NCBI GenBank assembly: GCA_946186735.1
Contig: CAMHOK010000005.1
Span: 1-37,585 of the forward strand
Direction: 5' to 3'
Length of the DNA: 37,585 nt
Source: an uncultured Bacteroidales bacterium
GTDB taxonomy: Bacteria; Bacteroidota; Bacteroidia; Bacteroidales; Paludibacteraceae
The notes under the pieces were generated by a model that was given only the letters and a program-made list of their open reading frames with translations, did no database searches and had not been told where the DNA came from. Positions 1 to 6,766 of the stretch are shown in pieces (the first letter of the stretch is position 1; every line of letters begins with the position of its first letter). Made by a program: the position numbers and the translations under genes.

Positions 1-1
1 G

Positions 2-892
2 GTCGAGCATGATCCGAAGCAGATCCTGCGTACGCAGATCAACGCCCTGCAGAACGAATGGCGCACCATAGGCTTCGCACCAAAGAAACATAACCAACTC
101 ATCTACGACGAGTATCGCAAGCTCTGCGACGAATTCTTCCGCAAACGCACCGCTTTCTATCGCCAACTCAAAGATACGCTCTCCGTCAACCTACAGAAGA
201 AACGCTCACTCGTTGAGCAAGCCGAGAGCCTCAAAGATAGCGACAACTGGAAAGAGGCTACCGACATGTTCGTCAAGATGCAACAAGAATGGAAGCAGAT
301 AGGACCGGTCGCCCGCAAGTACTCCGACGATATATGGAAACGCTTCCAGACAGCATGCGACACCTTCTTCAACCGTAAGAAAACTCAGACGCAAGGACAA
401 CGCTCGGAAGAGAAACAGAACCTCGAGGACAAACGACAGATTATCGCTCAGATAGAAGCTATCGACACTGCCGACCACGAGCAGGCACTCAGCCGCCTGC
501 GCGAGCTCACCGCACAGTTCAACCAAATAGGACATGTTCCTTTCCGCGACAAAGATAAGGTATATAAGCTCTTCCGTGCCGCCACCGACAAGGTCTTCGA
601 CGCACTCGACATACAAGCCTCCGAGCGCCGATTAGAGTCGTTCCAACGCGATGTTAACCTCAAAGATGAGAACACCCTGCAGAACGACCGTCGCCGACTC
701 GTCAGACAATACGAGAGCCTGCAACAAGAGATACAGACAGCCGAGAACAACATCCTCTTCTTCACCTCTAAGTCAGGCAAAGGCAACAAACTGGTGGACG
801 ACCTGCAGAAGAAGATCAACGACCTCAAACGACAACTCAGCGACCTGGAGCATAAGATCAATATCATCGACACCAAAATAGAAGAAGAATGA
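2..892 (+). CDS. DUF349 domain-containing protein (5' end outside window)
   Basis: The frame is open from the window edge to a TGA at 890-892, so the start codon lies to the left. The protein is highly charged and helical. It carries repeated DUF349-type units in which a Trp-x-x-Ile-Gly motif is followed by a Trp/Phe-rich helix; NEWRTIGFAP, QEWKQIGPVA and AQFNQIGHVP each start such a unit. The last ~70 residues form a coiled coil (LQKKINDLKRQLSDLEHKIN). DUF349 proteins are cytoplasmic and of poorly known role. The last four bases overlap the ftsE start (ATGA), so the two genes are probably translationally coupled. Family assignment is firm; function is not known. Confidence 0.85.
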   Translation, partial: VEHDPKQILRTQINALQNEWRTIGFAPKKHNQLIYDEYRKLCDEFFRKRTAFYRQLKDTLSVNLQKKRSLVEQAESLKDSDNWKEATDMFVKMQQEWKQIGPVARKYSDDIWKRFQTACDTFFNRKKTQTQGQRSEEKQNLEDKRQIIAQIEAIDTADHEQALSRLRELTAQFNQIGHVPFRDKDKVYKLFRAATDKVFDALDIQASERRLESFQRDVNLKDENTLQNDRRRLVRQYESLQQEIQTAENNILFFTSKSGKGNKLVDDLQKKINDLKRQLSDLEHKINIIDTKIEEE

Positions 893-1554
893 TACTCATC
901 GACTACAAAGGTGTAGAGATACATCAGATGGAACAGATCGTTCTTCGCGATGTCAACCTACAGATCTCTGATGGTGAACTTGTCTTCCTGCTCGGCAAGG
1001 TGGGCAGTGGCAAGTCCACCCTCATGAAGACTTTCTATGCCGAACTGCCTATCCATGCAGGCGAGGCACATATCCTCGACTACGACCTCAACCATCTCAA
1101 ACGCCGTCAGGTGCCCACGCTGCGCCGACAGTTGGGCATCGTCTTTCAAGATTTCCAACTGCTCACCGACCGAACAGTGGAACAGAACCTCATGTTCGTG
1201 CTCAAAGCTACAGGATGGAAAGATAAACGCATGATGCGCGAACATGTCATCGACATACTCACGCAAGTGGGTATGCAAGACAAGATCTATAAGATGCCCC
1301 ACCAGCTCTCCGGCGGCGAGCAGCAGCGCGTGGTGATAGCCAGAGCACTGCTCAACGCACCTAAGATCATCCTTGCCGATGAGCCCACCGGCAACCTCGA
1401 CCCAGAGACAGGAACCGAGATCATGGAACTGCTGCAGGCTATCTCACAAGCCGGCACCACCGTGCTCATCTCCACACACAACCTCAACTGGATAGAACGC
1501 TATCAAGGCCGCCAACTACACTTCAAAGACGGCAAGATAAGAGAACTGCAATAG
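889..1554 (+). CDS. ftsE: Cell division ATP-binding protein FtsE
   Basis: A 221-residue ABC ATPase with all the expected motifs: Walker A GKVGSGKST (about residue 36), Q-loop VFQDFQLL, signature LSGGEQQR, Walker B ILADEPTGNLD and the H-loop STHN. Length and the short C-terminus fit FtsE/LolD-type subunits. FtsE pairs with the membrane protein FtsX at the division septum and controls peptidoglycan hydrolases. The partner gene is not directly downstream, where only repeats follow, so FtsX must be encoded elsewhere. The start overlaps the stop of the DUF349 gene by four bases. A LolD-like lipoprotein-export role is the main alternative; the general ABC assignment is certain. Confidence 0.85.
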   Translation: MILIDYKGVEIHQMEQIVLRDVNLQISDGELVFLLGKVGSGKSTLMKTFYAELPIHAGEAHILDYDLNHLKRRQVPTLRRQLGIVFQDFQLLTDRTVEQNLMFVLKATGWKDKRMMREHVIDILTQVGMQDKIYKMPHQLSGGEQQRVVIARALLNAPKIILADEPTGNLDPETGTEIMELLQAISQAGTTVLISTHNLNWIERYQGRQLHFKDGKIRELQ

Positions 1555-1595
1555 AAAAGCGAAAAGTGAAGAGAGCACGGTGAAGGTAGTAAATT

Positions 1596-1641
1596 AAGAC
1601 CGCTGCGCTGTAAGACCGCTGCTGTAAGACCGCTGCGCTGT
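1596..1641. repeat. 16-bp repeat, three units
   Basis: Units AAGACCGCTGCGCTGT at 1596-1611 and 1626-1641 flank a 14-bp shortened unit at 1612-1625. The same element occurs in reverse orientation at 2512-2575 and, as single copies, near 2373 and 2405. Confidence 0.85.
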
Positions 1642-1643
1642 TA

Positions 1644-1780
1644 GAGCAAAGAACAAAGAGCAAAGAGCAAAGAACAAAGAACAAAGAACAAAGAGCAAAG
1701 AACAAAGAGCAAAGAACAAAGAGCAAAGAACAAAGAACAAAGAGCAAAGAACAAAGAACAAAGAGCAAAGAGCAAAGAAC
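1644..1780. repeat. 7-bp tandem array (GARCAAA), about 19.5 units
   Basis: An uninterrupted head-to-tail array of the heptamer GAGCAAA or GAACAAA; only the third base varies. Because seven is not a multiple of three, the array stays open in several frames and creates low-complexity open frames that are not genes. Two further copies in reverse orientation lie near 12685-12698. Confidence 0.9.
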
Positions 1781-1800
1781 ACACCCCAAAGACCACACCC

Positions 1801-1864
1801 CTCAGAGACGACTCAGCCGCATGGTCTCCCCCGACCTATGGTAGGGAGGGGGTGAGGGGGCGGG
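1801..1864. repeat. Left arm of ~65-bp inverted repeat
   Basis: Matches the reverse complement of 2434-2499. Shared blocks include CTCAGAGACG, CCGCATGGTCTCCCCC and AGGGAGGGGGTGAGGGGGCG. The middle of the arm is diverged. Confidence 0.8.
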
Positions 1865-1893
1865 TGATAGAAAGGTGTATTCCGCGATGTGTA

Positions 1894-1915
1894 GAGACGC
1901 ATTCACATGCGTCTC
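1894..1915. repeat. Perfect hairpin GAGACGCAT/ATGCGTCTC
   Basis: A 9-bp perfect stem with a TCAC loop. It has the form of a dispersed intergenic palindrome, and no T-run follows on either side, so it is not an obvious terminator. Confidence 0.7.
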
Positions 1916-1930
1916 CTCAGAGCAGGAGAA

Positions 1931-1962
1931 AGTTGAAGAGTTGAATAGTTGAAAGGTTGAAT
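1931..1962. repeat. 8-bp tandem repeat AGTTGAAN, four units
   Basis: Units AGTTGAAG, AGTTGAAT, AGTTGAAA and GGTTGAAT in perfect 8-bp register. Confidence 0.8.
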
Positions 1963-2090
1963 TCCGCATGGCAACTCCCCTCCTTAGATAAGGAGAAGCG
2001 ATAGAGCCGCACCGAGAATGTCCGGTGGACATTCGAAGGAGTATTTGCGGCGCGCGACATGAACACCTTAGTCAGGGGTTAGGGGTGGTT

Positions 2091-2177
2091 GGACAAGATA
2101 ATGGTTATGGGCTGTTGGACAAGCTAATGACCAAGGCTGGTGGACAAGCTAATGGTTTGGGGTGGTTGGACAAGATA
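2091..2177. repeat. ~26-bp tandem repeat, four units
   Basis: GGACAAG(A/C)TAA recurs at 2091, 2117, 2142 and 2168 (spacing 26, 25 and 26 bp). An open plus-strand frame over it (2025-2255) encodes only the repeat and is not called a gene. Confidence 0.75.
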
Positions 2178-2188
2178 AAAGGTGCTTT

Positions 2189-2306
2189 TTCCCGTAGGGA
2201 ATTTCGTTTAATAGCAAATGGACACAACATTTTAACGAAAATCCCTACGGGATAACGCTTATTTTTCACCCCACGCAATCCTATTGAACGAAAATCCCTA
2301 CGGGAT
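2189..2306. repeat. CCCTACGGG palindrome cluster
   Basis: Three copies of an AACGAAAATCCCTACGGGAT-like element at about 2189-2209 (reverse), 2233-2253 (forward) and 2286-2306 (forward). Each contains the palindrome TCCCTACGGGA or close to it. The first two are inverted relative to each other and could form a stem of about 20 bp. The same core recurs four times at 12734-12937. Confidence 0.75.
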
Positions 2307-2433
2307 ATAATTCATCTACCACCCCTGCCCCTCCTTATCATGGAGGGGAGCACCATGCAGGTCTAACCTCAAACAGCGTAGCGGTCTAACAGTGAAACGT
2401 TCTCACAGCGTAGCGGTCTTCTATATACCCCCT

Positions 2434-2499
2434 CCCGCCCCCTCACCCCCTCCCTCCAGAGGAAGGAGGGGGAGACCATGCGGCGTGGACGTCTCTGAG
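2434..2499. repeat. Right arm of ~65-bp inverted repeat
   Basis: Reverse-complement partner of 1801-1864; see that entry for the shared blocks. Confidence 0.8.
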
Positions 2500-2511
2500 T
2501 GAAGCGAGCTA

Positions 2512-2575
2512 ACAGCGCAGCGGTCTAACAGCGAAGCGGTCCAACAGCACAGCGGTCTAACAGCGTAGCGGTCTA
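2512..2575. repeat. 16-bp repeat, four units (reverse of 1596-1641)
   Basis: Four contiguous 16-mers of consensus ACAGCGNAGCGGTCTA at 2512, 2528, 2544 and 2560. They lie just downstream (minus strand) of the terminator. Confidence 0.85.
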
Positions 2576-2591
2576 ACACCCAACGGGATAC

Positions 2592-2622
2592 AAAAAAGGT
2601 TGCTCTATGAGCAACCTTTTTT
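2592..2622 (-). terminator. Rho-independent terminator, bidirectional
   Basis: A perfect 14-bp stem (2592-2605 with 2609-2622) with a 3-base loop, AAAAAAGGTTGCTC / GAGCAACCTTTTTT. It carries six T on either strand. It lies 19 bases past the stop of the 1112-residue gene and should end its transcript; it can also stop plus-strand readthrough from ftsE. Confidence 0.92.
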
Positions 2623-2641
2623 GTATTATCTGTCTATTGGC

Positions 2642-5600
2642 TTATTTAACTTTTGCACCGGTAACGGTATAAACCTCGCCATTAGCCTCGATATAGATAA
2701 CGCCGTCCTCGATATACTTGCGCAGGATGTTCTCTTTCTCGATGTTGTCCAGACCGGTTCCCTCGGGGCAGTCTTGGCAGATGATAGAGATATCGTATAT
2801 CTCGATCACATTGCCTGCCTTAGCGAAACCGAAGTCGAAGATGAGCAGGTCGTTGCCTACCTTACCTTGGAGATCTTGAGCAACGAGCATCATCTCTTCG
2901 TTAGCTTCGAGGCTGACGCTGTTGTTCAGGTACATATAATCGTCTGCGTCCTGCAGCTTAACGGTTACACCGTTGATGTCGGCATTAGCTTTCATCTTCA
3001 CAACGAGTTGGTATTGGTTCTCGGCGGCGAAGACAGCACCTGTAGCTATCTTAACCTGAGCTTGCCATTGTGACGACTTATCAACTGCGATGTTAACGGT
3101 TACATCACCGGTCTGCTCGTTGAAGGTAGCAGAGCTCTCAGTCTCTTGCTTCCAGTCGCTATTAGCGAACCATGTCGAACTCAGCGAAGCGCCGGGAACG
3201 TTATACAGCTCTTGACCGGTCTTGAGTTCGATCTGAGGCTCCGGATCTTTCTCATCTTTCTCGGTGATAACGAAGTTACCCCAGTCAACGATGATCTCGG
3301 TACCTGCAGTAGCAAAACCGAAGTCGAGGACGAAGACACCATTGCCATCAGCACGACCCTTAACGTTCTTCATCTCCCAAACATAGTCTTCGTTCTCAGG
3401 CAGAGCTACGTTCTTAACATCAACCATACCGTTGTTGTCGTGGATCTTGATGGTAACATTGTTGACAGCCTTGTTAGCCTTGAACGGCAGAGCAAAGTCG
3501 TAGTACTTGTCGGCCTTGTACTCGAACTCATCTTTCAGCTTCACTTGTGCGAACCACTGACTGTTCTTATCGTTAGCTATGCTTACTTTAACGAGTTTGT
3601 TCTCAGCGTCCCACTCGGCCTTTGAGTCAGTCTCAGCTACCCAACCCGGGAGAGCGAAATAGGTCTCAATGATAGGTCCGTTGTCAACAACCTGAACAAG
3701 AGGTGTACCTTCAAAGGCACCTGCATAGGTAGTCTCGGCACGGTCTGTTCCGTTGATATCTTTAAGTACATCTTCCAAACGAGCTACGCCGAGGTCGGTG
3801 TCGCCATCGCTGGCACCGGTGAGAGCGAGGTCGCCCTTGGCTGCGTCAACGAAGTTAACGGCTTTCCATACCGAACCTGCATTAGCGTCATTAGCGAAGA
3901 AAGCAGCTGAGTCAGCAAGCACTTCTGCACCTGCAAGGATGACGGCCTCACCACCTGCGTGGTAGAAGACGTTGTTCTTAACGTTCTCGTTCAAGCCACC
4001 GCGGATGAGCGAGTTCTTAGCCTTAGTCTCAGCGCTGACGAAGATATTGTTCTCTACAGGATAGAGTTTAGCTCCTGCCAGATAGAGGCAAGTGATAGGA
4101 TTGGTAACAACCAGCTCGGTAGCCGGTGTGTTGGTCAGTTCGGGGATGTAGAAGGTGTTGTGGCGAACAACGCAAGAGTCGCCGCAGCGTACGTAGTCGA
4201 GTTTGATAGCCTTGTCAGCTACTGCACCGAGGGCATTGAGACCTGCGAAGTAGTTGTTCTCGATAACCCATACCTCAGCACCACCTGATGCGGTGACAGC
4301 CTGGATACCATAGTCGCCGGCATTAGCATTGTTGCTTGCCATCTCGATGAACTTGTTGCCGCGTACAATGATTGTACCGCTTTGTACATTACCCATGATA
4401 CCATGAGCGAGGAAGCCACCGGATGCACTCGGCATACGGAAAGTATTGCCTTCGATAACAGCATTCTTAGCACCATTGAAGAACACACCGCGGAGGTTAC
4501 TTACTATCTCGTTGTTGCGCAGAACGCAGTCGGTCGGTTTGCCATCGGCTGTTGACGATTGTGAGCCGTTGAAATAAACGACCTGAGTGTTAGCCACGTT
4601 GATAACTTGCAAAAGGCAGTTCTCCACTACCACACCCTTAGGAGCATTGTCGGTACCCTTCTCTGAGCGGAAATGAACAGCGTATGAAGTACCTGAAGGA
4701 CGCTCGTTGTAAACCTTGCAGTTTCTCAGAGCGGAGTTGGTTACATCGCCGTAGAACACAACAGCTACGCCACCTACCTGACCTGCCTTGATAGTGAGGT
4801 ACTGACCTTCGCCATCAATCGAACCGTCGATGAAGACGTTCTTTGTAGCAAGAGTGGTATTGAAGTCGAGTGCCATCTTCGCACCGATGATGATATTACC
4901 TGAAGGACCTCCGTTGTCGGCTTGTGCGCCATACTGGATAGTACGAGCCTCTGCCTTGTCAGGACGGATAGTGAGTTTGTAGTCGGTGTTGTTGGTGATA
5001 CCGATGTTCTTGTCTTCATTGAGGTCAGCGCAGATGAGCAGGTTAACATCGCCTTCCATGCCGTTAGCCTCAAGGTCCTCGATAGCAGCAGCAAGAGTTG
5101 CATAGTCGGCACCTTCGCCACCTATCTTATAGTCACCCTTCAGAGCCTTAGGCTGCGGTTGCGGATCGTCGCCACCCTCTTTGCCATCTTCGTAGTAAAC
5201 AACAAGCTTGTAGTCAACACCGTTGGCGGTAACGGTTACCTCGGTCTCTTTCTGAGTGAAAGCAGTCAGGTAGAGGAGCATGCCTGCACCTTGTTCTGCC
5301 CATTTGCCTTCACCTAACGAGCATGCTGTGATAGGAGCAGCGGGTAAAGTGATGTAGATACCTGCTTCTGTACCGAAGCTGTTCTGAAGGTTAACTACGT
5401 TAACGCCTTCGGGAACAGAGATCTTGAACTTGTTGGTGTAAGCATCGTTGCCAGAACCATTGCCTAACCACTCAAGCTTCGACCAGTCGATCGCATCGCC
5501 ACCCTGACCTCCACCAAGAGTGTAGTCGATAACGATAGAGTTGATTTGTACTTGGTCGCTTGCACCGGTTACCACATTCTTGATAGAGAACGAAGCGGCA

Positions 5601-5980
5601 TTGATAGTGAACACGCCATCAGTACCTGTTACAACAACATCACCGGCTTTTACCTCATGAGCTTTGTTCTGTTTGTAGTCAATAGTGATCTTGTCAATAA
5701 CACCACCGGCAAGAGTAACAACGATGCTATTGCCATCGCCTGTGTCCTTGTGAGCATACAAACGAAAGTCGCCGGCTTTGTTCAAGCCGGGTGCATTGTT
5801 GGCGGAGCCCTTGAAGGCTGTAACATTGAAGAGGTTTGCGTCCAGGCCTACAATAGCAGCATTGTTGTCTTCAATAGACATGTTGCTTGTCGTAGTACCG
5901 GTGTACTTCATAGTAGCCTGATCAGCAAACATCATCATGCTTGCGCATAGAAGCGCCGTAAGAAAGAAAAATTTCTTCAT
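2642..5980 (-). CDS. Secreted right-handed beta-helix protein with two C-terminal beta-sandwich modules
   Basis: 1112 residues with a Sec signal peptide (residues 1-19, cut near MFAD-Q). An N-terminal beta-rich part (20-270) ends in a GGDDPQPQP linker. Residues ~290-760 form a pectate-lyase-like parallel beta-helix with recurring N-x-F / V-x-N-N turns (VIEGNTF, VRGNKF, VIENNYF, VRHNTF, VENNIF). Two related ~140-residue modules (~775-910 and ~920-1070) share SQW-x-AQVK and FDFGFA-x-AG motifs and resemble CBM4/CBM9-like folds. The last 35 residues form a short tail (EDGVIYIEANGEVYTVTG) like those of the GH16 and GH81 proteins. No lyase active site was identified. It has its own promoter near 6107 and is probably monocistronic. 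It likely acts at the surface in glycan binding or cleavage; the substrate is unknown. Confidence 0.8.
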   Translation of the reverse strand: MKKFFFLTALLCASMMMFADQATMKYTGTTTSNMSIEDNNAAIVGLDANLFNVTAFKGSANNAPGLNKAGDFRLYAHKDTGDGNSIVVTLAGGVIDKITIDYKQNKAHEVKAGDVVVTGTDGVFTINAASFSIKNVVTGASDQVQINSIVIDYTLGGGQGGDAIDWSKLEWLGNGSGNDAYTNKFKISVPEGVNVVNLQNSFGTEAGIYITLPAAPITACSLGEGKWAEQGAGMLLYLTAFTQKETEVTVTANGVDYKLVVYYEDGKEGGDDPQPQPKALKGDYKIGGEGADYATLAAAIEDLEANGMEGDVNLLICADLNEDKNIGITNNTDYKLTIRPDKAEARTIQYGAQADNGGPSGNIIIGAKMALDFNTTLATKNVFIDGSIDGEGQYLTIKAGQVGGVAVVFYGDVTNSALRNCKVYNERPSGTSYAVHFRSEKGTDNAPKGVVVENCLLQVINVANTQVVYFNGSQSSTADGKPTDCVLRNNEIVSNLRGVFFNGAKNAVIEGNTFRMPSASGGFLAHGIMGNVQSGTIIVRGNKFIEMASNNANAGDYGIQAVTASGGAEVWVIENNYFAGLNALGAVADKAIKLDYVRCGDSCVVRHNTFYIPELTNTPATELVVTNPITCLYLAGAKLYPVENNIFVSAETKAKNSLIRGGLNENVKNNVFYHAGGEAVILAGAEVLADSAAFFANDANAGSVWKAVNFVDAAKGDLALTGASDGDTDLGVARLEDVLKDINGTDRAETTYAGAFEGTPLVQVVDNGPIIETYFALPGWVAETDSKAEWDAENKLVKVSIANDKNSQWFAQVKLKDEFEYKADKYYDFALPFKANKAVNNVTIKIHDNNGMVDVKNVALPENEDYVWEMKNVKGRADGNGVFVLDFGFATAGTEIIVDWGNFVITEKDEKDPEPQIELKTGQELYNVPGASLSSTWFANSDWKQETESSATFNEQTGDVTVNIAVDKSSQWQAQVKIATGAVFAAENQYQLVVKMKANADINGVTVKLQDADDYMYLNNSVSLEANEEMMLVAQDLQGKVGNDLLIFDFGFAKAGNVIEIYDISIICQDCPEGTGLDNIEKENILRKYIEDGVIYIEANGEVYTVTGAKVK

Positions 5981-6106
5981 GATACACTTTGGATTAAGTT
6001 AAACTTATAGATAAATTGTAATAATGTTCTTTGTTTGATCGCGCCCCGCTTTATCACGGCGGGACGAGACAGTCATCAATCTCTTTCATCAATCTACTTT
6101 TCGCGA

Positions 6107-6137
6107 CAAAGATAGCAATTTATTTCCGATTACGAAA
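6107..6137 (-). promoter_or_regulatory. Bacteroidetes-type promoter for the 1112-residue gene
   Basis: On the minus strand TATCTTTG (6107-6114) matches the -7 consensus TAnnTTTG exactly. The -33 element, about 20 bases upstream, is a weak GTTTC. Predicted transcription starts near 6100, giving a leader of about 120 bases. The site lies in the gap after the 207-residue gene. Confidence 0.7.
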
Positions 6138-6141
6138 CTAT

Positions 6142-6765
6142 TTATATCACTTTTTCTCTTTTTATTTTTCTCACTCTTTTTCTTATGGTTATCATAGCTG
6201 CAGCCATGAGTGCGAGAGCGAGTAGTATTGTCATGCCGTCTCCTACGGGTCCGAACTGTGGGTTGTCGGGGTCGTAGTCTTCGTCATCGGGAGGCGTTCC
6301 TGACTCACCCGAGCCGCCGCCAGAGCCGCTACCGCCGCTCGACATCTCGCCCGTCAGGATGGTTGACAGCAGGGCGGGTTGAGCTTGCCATGCCCCCGTT
6401 ATGTTCGACGAGTAGCGGCTGCCTATAGCGTTCCTGTCATACACGAAGGTGGTGGCGTGGGGCTTGAAGGACGAAGAGGTGGTTGTCGTGCCCGTTGTCT
6501 GTCCGAGGGTTGAGTTCAGCAGGCGTCGGGTGCTACCGCTGAGCGTGGTGGAGACTAAGGTGACGGAGGCGGAGTAAGCACCGCTCATGCTCTGCCGGCG
6601 ATAGCCGGAGCCCTGATAGACGACACCTCTTGCTGCCGACTGTTGATAGCCTGCCGACGAGGTACTGTGTACGCGACGCTGACCGGTGGTGGTCAATATA
6701 TATGGGTCTGCCCACATCATCGAGGCAACGACCAAGAGCGAGAGTATCAAACTTATCTTCTTCAT
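6142..6765 (-). CDS. Small secreted Ser/Thr-rich protein with C-terminal hydrophobic anchor
   Basis: 207 residues. A signal peptide (1-19, ending MMWA-D) is followed by ~120 residues rich in Ser, Thr, Gln and Tyr, then a flexible GGSGSGGGSGESG stretch and an acidic PPDDEDYDPDNP segment. The C-terminus has PVGDGM, a ~17-residue hydrophobic segment and a basic tail (IRKRVRKIKREK). This layout of motif, membrane segment and basic tail resembles sorting signals of the LPXTG/PEP-CTERM type, but I do not recognise it as a named family. The ATG lies one base past the stop of the 1948-residue gene, so the two are surely cotranscribed and probably coupled. It could be a membrane partner or processed surface protein. 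Function unknown. Confidence 0.75.
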   Translation of the reverse strand: MKKISLILSLLVVASMMWADPYILTTTGQRRVHSTSSAGYQQSAARGVVYQGSGYRRQSMSGAYSASVTLVSTTLSGSTRRLLNSTLGQTTGTTTTSSSFKPHATTFVYDRNAIGSRYSSNITGAWQAQPALLSTILTGEMSSGGSGSGGGSGESGTPPDDEDYDPDNPQFGPVGDGMTILLALALMAAAMITIRKRVRKIKREKVI

Positions 6766-6766
6766 C

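Larger units (their letters stand above)
1555..2641. other. Gene-free, repeat-filled intergenic region
   Basis: About 1.1 kb between the convergent ends of ftsE and the 1112-residue gene. No convincing gene is present; the open frames here are low-complexity translations of repeats. It holds 16-bp, 7-bp, 8-bp and 26-bp tandem repeats, a large inverted pair, several perfect hairpins and a terminator, each listed separately. The order is partly mirrored: 16-mers lie at both ends in opposite orientation, and inside them are the two arms of the inverted pair. This suggests that the region accumulated dispersed palindromic elements. Confidence 0.8.

Noticed and set aside
1594-1798. Low-complexity minus-strand frames of Leu-Cys-Ser-Phe repeats
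   Set aside because: They are translations of the heptamer array. More than one frame is open, and composition is set by the 7-bp unit.
2025-2255. 76-residue plus-strand frame with GQDNG/LDKLM repeats
   Set aside because: It covers the 26-bp repeat and half of a palindrome cluster; no recognisable domain and no promoter.
6041-6066. GC-rich hairpin after the 207-residue gene as a terminator
   Set aside because: The stem is only about 5 bp (CCCGC/GCGGG), no T-run follows, and it lies within the predicted leader of the 1112-residue gene.
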